Positions 13,601-25,887 of a DNA stretch of 64,000 nucleotides are shown here, one piece after another; position 1 is the first letter of the stretch, and every line of letters begins with the position of its first letter. The stretch covers positions 25,556,504-25,620,503 of the forward strand of contig OZ037765.1 of NCBI GenBank assembly GCA_964035545.1, read 5' to 3'. Origin of the DNA: Bugula neritina. Its lineage: Eukaryota > Bryozoa > Gymnolaemata > Cheilostomatida > Bugulidae. Below the pieces are notes generated by a model that saw only the letters and a program-made list of their open reading frames with translations, was not told the DNA's origin and did no database searches. Position numbers and translations under genes: made by a program.

Positions 13601-16407
13601 TATGCCTTTCCGACAATATCACACACTTGCATACAGTTATGGCCAACCAGTTTTGGTCAAAGCCTTTAGGACGGCCAAATCTTGACACTCTTGTCAAACC
13701 AATATGGTCAACATGGGCGGTGTACAAAAAGGACATCAACGAGTCGAGCCTGATGGAGTATGCTGACAGGTAATTGAAATGAAGATTTTACTTTGAAACA
13801 GAAACAGATTTTTATTGTGCAACTTTCACTAAAATTTCAAACTTTGCATTACACTACAATATTTCGGTTTTCCGTTATATGCATCTTGTGATACTAAAAC
13901 GTAATGCTTATATAGCAAGTGAAGGTGGTGAATTGCACATCTTGAAATCATGCAAAAGTGCTTTCCATTATTGCAATGAAATGGAAAAGTCAGGTTTAGC
14001 AAATCATTAACTTTATACATTGCACTTCTTTTTTTAGTCCATAACATTTTAAAATACAGATGGTAGTTTTGCATGATCTTGTCCTGGCAAAAAGCGTCAA
14101 TTTTATTAAAATACTTTAATTTATAAAAATGGTAAGATTTCTTTGCTGTAATGAATCTGATGGAAGTAACATACAAAATATTTTCTCAAAAGAGATTTAC
14201 CAATGCCCTACTTTCACTGACTGAACTATTAGTATTTTCACCATAAAAGCTATTTGTAGCTCAAACTTTTACAGTTACACATTTTATATAAGTAGTATAA
14301 CATTTCTATTGAATTGATATGTGCACCACAACTTCTTTATTATGTCAAGGACACTTTTAGCATAATTGTGATTAATACTTATTAATTAATCTTTTTTGTC
14401 AAACATATGATATCTAGAAGGATGCATGCTATTAGAATTCTGCTCATGTTGCAGAATTTTAAAGAATGATCTTCCCATTTCACAGCTAGAGATTGATGAT
14501 GATTGGACACCAAAATATGGAGATTGGGAGTTCTCAATAGAGAAGTTCCCAAATGCATCTGAAACAATGAAACAAATTAAACAGCGAATACCTGCTGTTT
14601 CAGTATGGATACATCCATTTATCAATGTTGACTCTACAGCTTTTGAGTTTACTGCAAAGCAAAACATGCTGATGAATATAGATGATACGGTACTAATCAA
14701 GATAATACACTTTCTCCAATCTTACCTGTTTGGTATCCATAAAAAAGGGCACATATCAAATAGCATAATTTTTAAAAGTATAAAATTATATGCAGCTGTA
14801 TTATTTTGTATATACTTTTAGATGCCAGGTTTAACACAATGGTGGAACCCTGGTTATGCTGGACTTCTGGATTTCTCTTCAAATGTTACTTCAAGCTGGT
14901 TTTTGCAGCAACTTGAAAACTTAAAGACCAATTATCACATTGACTCCTTCAAGTTTGATGCTGGTACATTATATTCTACATGTATTGCATATTATAACAA
15001 ATATTTATATTGCATTCACAGACTTGAATACCATGATGTTTATTCACTACATAAATATGGAACAATATTTATTATAGTATCAGGTGATGTAAAAAAGATA
15101 TGGCTGCTTTTTAGTTTTGTTATTAGCTGAACACTGTAAGTCTAAAAGTGGTTATTGTTTTCTTAGCAGTTCATAGATAATTAGTTTGATATTTCTGTTG
15201 TTCATGCCCATGTGTTTACTCGGTAAATAGTGGTAGAATCAGAGGTAGGACACAGGAAGAATGCATGATCTTGCTACTTTTTTATTATGAGAGTTTTAAC
15301 TTAGGAAATGGCCATAATAGAGATATTTTGCTAGGTGCAGAGATGTAGGTGTTTGCTTGCCAGGTTTATACATTTTAGTTTAGAATTTGGGTTTAAAGCA
15401 AGTTTTTTTTATTTCATAATCTGACTTCCTATATTGCACATCCCTACTGTTAGAAAACTGTAATTTTGCATTTACCTGTTGAATGAGGTCTGTACACCTC
15501 ATCCCTACCATTAAACTATAACCCCCCCCCCCCCCCCCCCCCGGTTATAGTTTCAGTTCAGTGATCCTTACTAGTAGCATCGTACCTCCTCTTAGCTTCT
15601 GTTCTATTGTTTAAAAGAAGTAGGTTTGTTCTTCTCATTACCAGTTTTATGTATTTTATGTTTTAAGGAGAGATTGTGTGGATGCCTGCTCAAAGTGACA
15701 TGTCTAAATCATACTTTCATCCTTCTGAATACATTCAGCATTACGTGCGAGTTGCTGTAAATGCTGACAGTTCAGGTAGACGACAGGAAGTTCGAGTTGG
15801 CTGTGCAACACAAGAAGCGCCTATACTTGTACGTATGTTAGATCGCCGGTCTAGATGGGGCATTGACAATGGCTTGAAAACTGTCATACCTACTGCGTTG
15901 ACATTTGGTTTGCTCGGATATCCTTTTGTCTTACCTGATATGATTGGAGGAAATGCATATGAAGGAGTAGAAGTTGAGCAAGAGTTATTTGTGCGATGGC
16001 TACAAGTAAATATATTTCTTCCAGCTATTCAGTTCTCAATTCCTCCTTGGCAGTTTGATGAAAAGACTGTGAACTATACCAGAGAAATGCTAAATATTCG
16101 AGAGTCTAAAAGTAGTGTGTTTGACCAGCTGAGCCAGGAAGCTGTAGATTTTGGTTGGCCAATGATGAGGCCCCTTTGGTGGATAGCTCCAAACGACTCT
16201 AATTGCTTCACTATTGATGATGAGTTTCTTTTGGGTAATGATATTTTAGTTGCACCAGTTGTTGAAAAGAGTGCGAGGTCAAGAGATATATATCTACCTA
16301 ATGGTAAATGGCAAGACATGATAAATAACAGAGAGTTACAAGGTGGAAAATGGTATAGAGAGTTTGATGCTAATTTGTGGGAACTGCCATATTTTTTTAA
16401 AGTGTAA
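10605..16407 (+). CDS. MYORG: MYORG-like family-31 glycoside hydrolase, type II membrane protein
   Basis: Nine exons join in phase to 685 codons: 10605-10684, 10865-11123, 11253-11417, 11700-11803, 12312-12423, 13549-13769, 14455-14689, 14822-14963 and 15668-16407. Residues 8-27 form a signal anchor, followed by a Ser/Thr/Pro-rich stalk, so the catalytic part should be lumenal. The protein follows human MYORG (714 aa): DQHWYGAAE, KPIWSTWAVY, SQLEIDDDWTPKYGDW, WIHPF, SFKFDAG, RWGIDNGLK, LGYPFVLPDMIGGNA, FSIPPWQFD and RPLWWIAP. The GH31 nucleophile is predicted at Asp438 (KFDAG) and the acid/base at about Asp506 (WGID), so it looks catalytically intact. MYORG is a glycosidase of the secretory pathway reported to act on alpha-galactosides; the substrate here is inferred only from similarity. 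The intron before exon 9 contains a C21 run. Confidence 0.93.
15513..15553. repeat. C21 homopolymer inside an inverted repeat (MYORG intron 8)
   Basis: A run of 21 C residues (15522-15542) is flanked by AAACTATAACC and its exact reverse complement GGTTATAGTTT. The right flank, TTATAGTTTCAGTTCAGTGA, recurs exactly at about 43695-43714 in another repeat block, so this is probably part of a dispersed repeat. Confidence 0.8.
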
Positions 16408-16670
16408 TTTTGTTTAGGCAGAATTTTACTGCAATATGATATATAAAGGACTAGGTGCTTAATGCATAGTAACATAGTAGGCTATTATTATTGTTAGCAT
16501 TATTGTCTGTTATATGTTGATTTCATGGCCAATTGTTTTATTAGTTTCCTTATATTTGCAGGCTTGGAGCATTGCACAATTTCAATACATTTCATACTTC
16601 TTAACATAATTATGTTTATTTAAATCTTTATATTTATGAAGAATTATAAAAAATAATCAAGTAAATAGTA

Positions 16671-16721
16671 AATAAAGTAAATATTTTGATAACTATATTA
16701 CGTATAGTTATCAAAATATTT
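16671..16721. terminator. Candidate MYORG poly(A) signal followed by a perfect hairpin
   Basis: AATAAA at 16671-16676 lies 264 nt after the MYORG stop. Two bases later starts a perfect 19-bp inverted repeat (arms 16679-16697 and 16703-16721) with a 5-nt TTACG loop. Poly(A) assignment is by position only; whether the hairpin has a role in 3'-end formation is unknown. Confidence 0.45.
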
Positions 16722-17263
16722 TGTTCTATATCTACATATTGGAACTTGCAGCATTGGCCTATGGTTGTAGAGTGCCAATTGGCTAGTTTTTAACTCTGCT
16801 AATGCTGATAATTGACATTATTCTACATCATCAAATTAATGAACTTTTAGAAATTTACTAAAAAATAGATACTGGCTACTAGCATATAATGGTACATAAT
16901 AGAACATATTATATGTGATGAAGCAGCCTTTTACCCATTTGGCATAACCAGCATAGCAACTTTAATATAATTTAACTGGTAGACTATCATTAGGGGCAGT
17001 TGTCTTCTCGTGATAATTTTTCAATTCAATAATGTACTGTTTTCTAACCCCATCAAAAACTATACAAGTTTACAATAATCATAAATACTATCATTTGTAC
17101 TTATTGCTACCAATACATCCTCTTTACGCTTGATGTTAATCTCTTTTTAGACATTGCTGATGAGGAAGGAATTTTTACTTTTAATAGTAAATATTTATGT
17201 GTACACGAATCAGTTTTACAAACATAATTAGTACATGTACCAGTAGCCTACCAATGCAATATA

Positions 17264-17264
<1 letters not shown>

Positions 17265-17302
<38 letters not shown>

Positions 17303-17303
17303 C
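17265..17303. repeat. (CACG)n microsatellite
   Basis: An uninterrupted CACG tetranucleotide tract of about 39 bp, nearly ten units. It is GC-rich and contains CpG at each unit, which stands out in AT-rich surroundings. Confidence 0.95.
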
Positions 17304-17587
17304 AATGTTGCTATTATATGTGGGGGGGTAATAAAAATATGTAAATAAAAAAGATACAATACATGTAAACTTGAAATTTAAGATAATGTTCAGCCTTAAC
17401 TAACACTCCATGGAAGTTGGTTACTGAAGACTGTAGATGTTGTATATTATGTATGAGTATATTAGCATACCATACCAAATAATAATTATAAGTTTGCAAC
17501 AATATACATCTATGGTCACGATGGTCGTGTGGAATGTATAATGTAATAAAATTAAGCATCGCACAAGCGCCCGATAAAATAGTCTAG

Positions 17588-17622
17588 CACGTGATCAAGT
17601 AGCGTAAACTACTCTGCACGTG
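17588..17622. promoter_or_regulatory. Paired CACGTG E-boxes
   Basis: Two CACGTGAT words start at 17588 and 17617, 29 bp apart and in the same orientation. Such palindromic E-boxes are bound by bHLH-zip factors (MITF/USF/MYC type). No transcript start can be tied to them, so function is speculative. Confidence 0.25.
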
Positions 17623-17879
17623 ATTAGTAGTTTGCTGCGTGGTCTCGATTTACGAATATCGCATTGTGCGGACAAATGATATGCCTTTCCCAAATTTTAA
17701 GTAAACAATTGTGGAAGTTTGGCTAATGCCAAAAGTTTACAAAACTGTTCTCAGTTCTTGAGATTTGAGTCATCATAATGACAATATTTATATTCATATT
17801 AACTTATAATTATTAAGTGGATGCTATTAATCATTATATATTTTATACTTATGCAGTTGTACTGTTAGACGTTAGTGGC

Positions 17880-18410
17880 ATTGTTGCTCACCCTTATTAT
17901 TAATAGTTATAGTTACACTTGTTGTATAACTATAAGTATAACATTAACTATTGGCGATAAATGTAACATAAAACATTAACTATAACTATAAGTACTATAA
18001 CTATTACATTTACTTATTGCCTATTGCCATTGGTATTACTATTACTATTAGTATTACATTTACTGTATTACTATTAGTATTACTATACGTATTAGTATTA
18101 CACTTAGTCTTACAGTATAGTATTACTATACGTGTTACTATTAGTATTACACTTAGTCTTACAGTATAGTATTACTATTAGTATTACTATTAAGTATTAG
18201 TATTAGGCTAATAGTAATACTAATACTAATAGTAATAATAATACTGATATTAATTATTATTACTAGATTAGAATTAGTATAATACTTTTACTAATATCAA
18301 TAGTAATAGTAATAGTAATACTGTTAGTAATACTATATAAATACTATATTATAATTAGAATTAGTATTACATTTACTATTAGTATTCCTATTAGTATTAG
18401 TATTAGTGGA
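17880..18410. repeat. Degenerate TATTAC/TAGTAT simple-sequence block
   Basis: Long tract built from drifting 5-6 bp words such as ATTACT, TAGTAT and AATACT, switching strand sense around 18200. Both complementary forms occur, so the block can fold on itself. No open frame of interest. Confidence 0.85.
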
Positions 18411-19289
18411 ATTGAATATCAATATGAATATCAATACTGAATAAGATCAAGTATCAATATGAATATGGGCATAATAATAATTATCATATTGAAAATAATT
18501 TATAAGTATGACTTCAAGTTTTAGTTGATAACCATACTTACAGTTATTCATATTCATATTATTAATCAATTTAAATTATAATGCTATTCTTATAGTCTAT
18601 GACTATAAGTTAATATATAAGTATCAGTTCCCGTATATGATTGAATTTGATACATATTTAGTTTTACCCGATGTTTATTTGATATGTATACACTTATAAG
18701 TTACAGGCTATAGCATATAATTCATATTGATATTAAATTTAATATTAACTGTAATTTATAAAGTAGTTTGTCTCATGAAAATTAGAACACTCTAATGACA
18801 CCTAATGGCGCAAAATTCATGAGTGCATCTTGTGTTTTTTGTTTGGATTTATGATATACTAAATTGATTCTGATTAATTGATTGATTTATTGCATATCAC
18901 AGACATGACAACACGTTGTGAAATTTAGTGTAAATACCAGCTAAATATAAGTAGGCCTGAACAAAAATGAAAGAAAAAAGTAAAAACTTTGTTGGATTAT
19001 TTAAAATAGAAGCTCATTTAAAACATTTACAAGATCTCGCAAGAAGATTCCAGCATGTAGTTAAGCTAAGTTATAAGTTTTAATTGAAATATATAGGATT
19101 TTAACACTAGGCTAAACTGAGTTTGTGTTATGAGGTAGTATCCTCAAATATCTTATGTTTTAAGTGAGAAAACTGTCGTTAGATATTTGTGAGAATGCAG
19201 AAACAGATGTTGGTTCTCCTCTTTTAGCAGATCAAGTGTTAATTCGCCAATTTGAAATTAATAGTTTGCCATACGCAAATAAAAGCATT

Positions 19290-19737
19290 TCATGAATGGG
19301 TATTCTCATTGACAAAGTTAATCTGTGGTCTTTTTAAAAGTTTTAAACTGTAGCTCAGTACGAGTATCACTAATGCCAAAGTTTCCATTAAGGTTAACAA
19401 TAAAGCTATGACTTGGTTTTGGACGTGTTCAATTTCCTCATGAACACTTTTGCTAGTTAGGTTCCACAAGGTGTCTGCATATTCAAGAATAGGCCTACGT
19501 AGACTTAGGTATGCGATTAATTTTGCTTGCATGGGGGCGTTATAGATTGCATGCTAAATACAGCCAATTACTTTGCTCACATTGTTCACCTCCGGTGCAA
19601 TATGTCTGCCAAACTTCAGATTACATCAAGGTATTTGACCTCTTTAACTGTTTTGAGAGTAGTGTCACCAAGTGTATATAAAAGGGAGAGGTCATTAGTT
19701 TTTCTAAATATGATAATTCTCACTTATCGGTTTTAAA
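19290..19737 (-). mobile_element. Decayed LINE, 3' part of reverse transcriptase
   Basis: On the minus strand the segment about 19710-19620 reads YTLGDTTLKTVKEVKYL, then after a frameshift GRHIAPEVNNVSKVIGCI, and a third frame reads LSLRRPILEYADTLWN and EEIEHVQNQVI. These are the C-terminal landmarks of LINE reverse transcriptases. At least two frameshifts separate them. It is not obviously the same copy or family as the fragment at the left end of the window. Confidence 0.75.
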
Positions 19738-20170
19738 TGGCATTTTCTATTTAAGTGGCCAACTATAAAGTGAGTCTAGGTCTTTGTATTTTGTTGTCAA
19801 CCTTAGAATATATAAGGATATTATTTTATATTAATAAGTTTAGTAATATAAATAGTAATTTAATATTGATATAAAAATATTATATCACTACATAGATTAT
19901 ATTATACAAATTCATATTGGCCTGAATTTAAATACAATATATGAATAAATTATACTCATATTCACACTGATATAATAATGATTATATTATAATTCTAATA
20001 CTAATAGTAAGAATCAATGCCAGGTCCAAGTAGCAGCAGCTCAATTAAATTAGTAGGTAATCAAATTCTAGTCATGGTCCGTACCAAAACTGTCAATTAA
20101 TTTGCAAGTAGTCTTTTGCACATACTATATTGAATAATGATGCTTAGATTTTTGTTGTCAGTATTTAAAG

Positions 20171-23100
20171 ATGGTGAAGCCAGACCATGACCACCTAATA
20201 TATGAAGACAATACTAGAACACTGCCGTCATTCAATGGCACCACCTCTTCTACAGACTTTGAGAGTTCCATACACGATCAACAGGAGCCTCTGCCTCAAT
20301 ACTATACTCATATTAAAGTTGTCAGTTATAATTGCCTAGTTTTAGGACTGCTAACAGCGCTTACTGGTGGGTATTCACTGTATGGTATGTATACTGAATG
20401 GTCTGTCATTAACCATTACTTCATAAGCATTTTTGTCAATTGAATTGAATATTTTAGGGAGTATCCAGGTCTTTGTGCTGCCTTTAGTGTGTCATGGAGG
20501 CTCCGGTCACATATCTTTCTCCTATGACTTCTTTTTTGGTTTTACAATGTGGTGTGGTATTTTGGTAAGTCACTCTACAACTATGTGTATTATGTACATT
20601 ACATGTATTGCTATTGTGTTCTTTACTTGGTTATTCACAGTAAAATACAAGGACTAATTATAGGAGAGAGTGGGGGAATATGGACCAGTTGGTAATATGG
20701 ACCACCTCCTGATTGGTCAAAAATATTTAGTGATCCTAGTTTTTTTCTTTATTATGTCATGCAACTTCCTTTTCTAAAGTATCACATGCTGCTTCTGCAT
20801 TTGTAATTCTGTTTCCACATACAAGGTGAGTAAATTACAATTATATGCAACCAAATGTAAATATTCTGAATCCTAGTTAAGCAGAAATATCTTTGCTGTA
20901 TATCAACTCACAAGTTTAACATTTTCCACAACAGCAACTCAGAATGTGTGAAAGTAACATGCATAAGCTTGAGAAGACAACACTTGAGAGTTTTGAAAAA
21001 TTTTTAAATTTCTCCTTTGATAGCTAGAGGGGTAAAATGGACCACTTCAAGCGGGGTAATATGGGCCAGCGGTCAATATTACCCCAACTCTAAGTGTTTT
21101 ATAACAGGTTATTATACATTTTTAAGTCATTAAATGTAGAAATCAACATAATTCAAAACAATAAAAAAGTATTGTTTCATGTTAAAACCTGCATGTATTT
21201 ACTCTGTTTTGAAGGTTTTAAAACAAAAATGCCAAGAAATTATCAACGAAAAATTGAAAGATCTAAATTTACTGAAACACAGCTTCAGTCAGCTTTAGAT
21301 AACATTAAAACAGGACTCAGTCAACATGAATCTGCTGCCAAATATGGGATTCCAGGCACTACTCTTAGGTATGCAGCTCAAAGTGGAGAGATAAAAAAAT
21401 CAGCATTAGGTCGGAAGGCAGTGTTTACGACAGAAGAGGAATCAAAGCTGGCACAATATATCATAGACTGTTCTAAAATGTTTCATGGGTTAGGCTTACA
21501 AAAAACCAGAGAGCTAGCATATAGCTACGCTATCAATTTACAAAAAGAAACAATCCCTGAATCTTGGCATGCAGAGAAAATGGCAGGCAAAGATTGGCTA
21601 TAAGGCTTCAGAAAGCGTAATGGTGTGGTGAGTCTTTGAACACCAGAAGCGACCAGTCTAGGCAGAGCATCGACTTTCAACAGAACGACAGTTTCAGAAT
21701 TTTTCACTAACTTGGAACATGTTCTTAAGCGCTACAAGTTTACTCCTGACAGCATATACAATTTAGATTTTACATGAATCGTCAAATTCAACTGTTCAGC
21801 GAACTCAAAAGGTTTTAGCCCAAAAAGGCATTAAACAGCTTGGAAAAGTGACAAGTGCTGATCGTGGAATGACCATAACCATGCTTTCCTGTGTGAGTGC
21901 ATCAGGTCCAAGTCTCCCACCCGCATATATTTTCCCTAAAGTGAACTTTAAGGATAACATGATGATTGGAGCTCCAGCTGAATCGAAGGGATTTGCAAAC
22001 CCTAGTGGCTGGATGAACAATGAGCTGTTCCCTCAAGTATTGAAACATTTTATCATTCATTTCAGTGGTGCAGCAGAAAAACCAAAGCTACTGCTCCTAG
22101 ACAACCATGCCAGCCATGCCACTTAGGAAACTATAGATCTAGCAAAAAATAATAACATAACTATCATAACCTTCCCTCCTCATTGTAGCCATAAATTACA
22201 ACCACTAGATGTTAGTGTTTTTAGTCCATTTAGAAAATATTATAACACATTTCTTGATGGTTGGATGCTGTCAAACCCTGGAAAGACATTCTCCATGTAT
22301 AATGTTGCAGAATGCAGTTGCAAAGCATACATGAAGGCAATGACACCAACAAACATTACAAAAGGTTTTCTGGCAACAGGAATCTATCCTTTTAATAGCG
22401 AGGTTTTTGAAACTGATGATTTTATGTCATGCAGTGTCACAGATCGGCCAAGCAGCTCTGCAGAGATGCATGCAAACTCTGCCCCACTTCCACCTCTACC
22501 AAAAGCTCCACCCGAAGTGTCAATGCCACTAAAAGAAGACGCCAAAAGTCGACTATATTGACAGCAACTCCCCAAAAACCAAATGACGTTGCGGTGACCA
22601 GCAGCTTTCTACTTCCATCATTGAAAGTCGACCAAAGACCAGAAGACGACTACAATCTTAATATATTAATATACACCATTTTGAGAAATATAGACACTAG
22701 TTTGCAATAATATGTTATGGGCATAATTAGATTGTTGTTTAATTTAAATAAAACCATCAGAAATGTCAAGCCAAACTTTTTTAATAAATGAATATACCTG
22801 TTGTTTCCGATGTCCATATTACCCCACCGCGGGGGAGAAAATGGATCGCCTGCTCAAATTACAAAATGTGTTGCACATGAAAAACTATTTACTTTCATGC
22901 TAAAGTTTTCTAGCATATAATTGAGTAACATGTTGCAGTAATAAAAATTTAGTTTGCCTGGCTCTCTCTCGAAATAAAATATTCATATTGGTGCTTTTTT
23001 AAAAGTTTGTCCATATTCCCCCACTCTCTCCATTAGTATTTGATTTTCTTGATTACATTTTATACAAAGTATTGTATATTTGATAGCTGACACTAACTGC

Positions 23101-25248
23101 TGCTACTGGAGTGAGAGTAACTTTTACTAAGAGACTAACTACAGTAAGTATTATAAGCAATCATGTTGAAAGTTTCACTACCTATGCTATATAATGTTGT
23201 ACAGCTCATAATGTGGAGACAATCTATGTTTAGTTTTCGCATCACAACTATTGAAGGACTTTTTAATCATTTAATGGAAAAGAATATTTTTCTAGTGCTA
23301 TGCTGTAAAGGAGATAAATTTTCAATCAGTCTTATTTTGTTTTAACTTAGTTATATGAGAAAAATAACTACAATGGGCAGTCTAGGCAGACTCTGTAACA
23401 AACAGTTAAACCAGGAACATGTTTTTGTAAATATTTCATACCTGAGCCAAAAGTGATAGAAGTATGTCAATTCAGTTCTTAAAATATGCTGAATATTGTA
23501 GGAAAATTATTTTGATTCCACTAAAAGTTTGTAAGATACTATGAGCTGAACAACAGTTGCAGCTCAACTGGCTTTAAATGTTTCATTCTAGTTGGTGTTA
23601 GTATCTATTACAACTTTACAGTGGCTGTCTGTAGTCACTTCAAGTAGTAATACTGTAGTTATTGTAGTTGTTTATGTTCAATATAAAATGTATATTATAT
23701 TTTATTATGTTTAGTTGTATTGAATACTACTTAGTAATGAGATTGCGTGATATGCAAAAACAAACCTGTGAGTGGGCAACATTTTCAATTAAGTTTTTTA
23801 GCCAGCCAAACTTAATTAACTTTTGGAGTTGGTGTTTTATGCATAGTCTTAGCATTCAGCCAGAATTAAGAAACTTTTCGATGTCTTTCATAACTTTCCC
23901 ACATTTTTAGCTAAACCGGTACTGTTGTCTTCAAATCTTGTGTACAATAATCTATATTGTTGGGACAATCATCATGATGGTAACATTTCTCACCGGATCT
24001 CTGATTAATGTGGTAAGGATTATGGACACTTTATAACATAATATTCTAATGATTCAATTGTGTACTTTTAAACTCAAAATTATGTGTGAAGATGACTCAA
24101 GATCAATTATGAATTTCTATAATCATGAATGATTGCTGCAGCCTGCAACAGTTCACTCTTAGAATGACATTTCTTTGTTATTTGCACAGACATATATCTG
24201 TTCTGTTAGGATACCTGTTTGGTTGCTGGTCATTCAGTGAGTGCCGTGTTCTTGGGTCTTGGGATGCTCCTTCAAATGGCCATTCTAGCTTTCTCATCTC
24301 ATACGCTGTATGATGGGAAAATAATATCGTTATCTACATTATGCATCCGAGCTACTAGGGACAAGTGTTGTCCAAAGGTAAATATTATTCGACTATAATC
24401 TAGATTCTTGGATTTCAGTAATTTTATGCTAGTATGTAAACTTTTGTTATTTAACTAGTTGAGCTATTTTTAATATATATTATCTAAGTTGCATTCACCA
24501 GCTTTTGCTGCACCTAAGCCAATGTGCAGCCATCAACTAGTTAATAATGGCTTGCTGATTTATTTACTAACCTAAAAAGTAGATTTTGTCTTCATTATTT
24601 ATTCATTCTATACTTAGCCAATAAAGTAAGCATAAGTTGACATTTTTAACCAATCAGTAGTGGGCACTAAAGTGCTTTGTAGTGGCCTCCATCTTTTCGT
24701 TAAAGTTACTTGGTTCCATGCATAGAAATCTAGTTATTCTTACCTCAGCATTTTTAATTCACTAAATTGTTCATCAGTATGTGTAGTTTACAGTAAGCAC
24801 CACCACTGTATAAAAATTGTCTTCCATTTTGTTTATAACAAGTTATCAAATGTTTATCATTTTTATTCTGATGAGCAACATCATGGATGGCTATGAGACA
24901 CAAGTCATAGTGCTTGAGCATTCCAAGTCGAAGGAGCAGATAATTTTGTGATCAAGTTTAAGAAGTCATGAGTTGCTAAACTGCTATGATTGCTCTTATG
25001 TTTGGACAACAAAGTGTTTTAATATTGAAATATCTCATCAGGACTTGGACTTCCTGGGCGTTTAGGATCTAATGTTTATAATTAATTTGAAACCACCCAT
25101 CTATATATATTGTATTTTTAGGCAGCATTATTATCAGTGGTAAGCTGTAAGCCAATGTTTTTCTTGCATCATCTGCTGTATACATAAATTCTAACTGTTG
25201 TAGGAAGCTTATAGTGATGATGTGTCACAAGATTTAGCAGTCAACTAA
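20171..25248 (+). CDS. Four-pass membrane protein, family unknown
   Basis: Seven exons join in phase to 236 codons: 20171-20384, 20458-20564, 23087-23143, 23911-24012, 24210-24377, 25122-25139 and 25204-25248. A hydrophilic N-terminal tail (1-48) precedes hydrophobic segments at about 49-71, 96-117, 131-158 and 165-189, and a cytosolic-looking tail with RATRDKCCPK and an acidic end. The layout resembles tetraspan families of the MS4A/MARVEL kind, but I see no diagnostic motif (there is no tetraspanin CCG), so I give no name. Exon 6 is an 18-bp micro-exon. Exon 5 uses the acceptor ending at 24209; the acceptor about 20 bp earlier gives a stop. Intron 2 is almost entirely a pogo-like transposon. 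AATAAA occurs at 25515-25520. Confidence 0.72.
20663..23031 (+). mobile_element. Decayed pogo/Tigger-like DNA transposon in intron 2 of the tetraspan gene
   Basis: The element is about 2.37 kb. Its ends are perfect 23-bp inverted repeats (20663-20685 and 23009-23031) beginning GGAGAGAGTGGGGG. The left end is preceded by TA, the pogo target; the right flank is ATTA, so the TA duplication is not intact. Several variants of the terminal word, GGTAATATGGACC or its complement, are repeated just inside both ends, as expected for transposase-binding sites. It contains a broken transposase gene. The insertion is in the same direction as the host gene and wholly within the intron. Confidence 0.88.
21229..22709 (+). 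pseudogene. Pogo/Tigger-like transposase (HTH_psq, CENPB-like, DDE), broken
   Basis: Translation from ATG 21229 gives MPRNYQRKIERSKF, then a psq-type helix-turn-helix (LSQHESAAKYGIPGTTLR) and a CENPB-like helical part. The frame is cut by TAA at 21601-21603 and soon by a TGA, shifts around 21770 where the first catalytic Asp (NLDE) should be, and has another stop at 22124-22126 just after LLLLDNHASH. The second and third catalytic aspartates are still readable (LLLLDNH and LQPLDV), as are the usual FPPHCSH and GIYPFN landmarks. The copy cannot make an intact transposase. It appears to be an old insertion with no host function visible. Confidence 0.88.
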
Positions 25249-25879
25249 TTATTGTTATGAGCAATAATTAGTGTAAGGAGTGGAGATAATGTGATAGTTA
25301 TCCCCCCCATCCAACATACTCATTGAGATAGCAAGAGCTAGGGGCTTTTTTTATACCCATTTTTATATATTTTCATGCATAATTAAAGCTGAAATCCAGA
25401 AATTTGCTTATTTACTTATGTTTGAAATTTAAATCATTTTTAGAATTCAGTGACAAACTGGCATTTATGTACATTCATCTTTACTTTGGATATTTCAGCT
25501 CTGAGCAGCTGGCAAATAAATTTTTTTTTATATGACATTTAGAGAACCGTAAAATTGATTTCGCCTTTAACTCTGGCATGTTAATCTGATTTTACTGAAC
25601 AACTGCAACGTTTATACCACATTCTATTTAATATTTTACGGTGCAAAGCTTCTGAAATAGTTTCCATGTGTTATCACTACACTAGGAACAACTCCATTGC
25701 AATAATTTTAAATAGAACATGCTTGCAATTGAATTCAACTGTTCTAGAGTAAATGCACCAGAGAGAAGATAATTCTACATAACATTTTTCATAGCTGAAA
25801 TTCCCAGCTCAACATAATACCTTGCCATGATTCTAAAATTAACCACCAATAAAATACTACTTATTTTGCAAGATCTTTA
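25249..25879. other. 3' region of the tetraspan gene
   Basis: AT-rich, no exon or ORF of note. It contains the candidate AATAAA at 25515-25520 for the upstream gene. Confidence 0.45.
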
Positions 25880-25887
25880 CTATATAA

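Larger units (their letters stand above)
16722..20170. other. Gene-poor spacer with simple repeats and a LINE relic
   Basis: No host exon was found. It holds two CACGTGAT E-boxes (17588 and 17617), a CACG microsatellite, a block of degenerate TATTAC/TAGTAT repeats and a decayed LINE 3' part, each listed separately. The last few hundred bases precede the tetraspan gene and may hold its promoter. Confidence 0.5.

Noticed and set aside
24125-24313. Frame reading HISVLLGYLFGCWSF as a tetraspan exon
   Set aside because: It is not reached in phase from the previous exon and ends in a stop; acceptor 24209 gives an in-phase hydrophobic helix instead.
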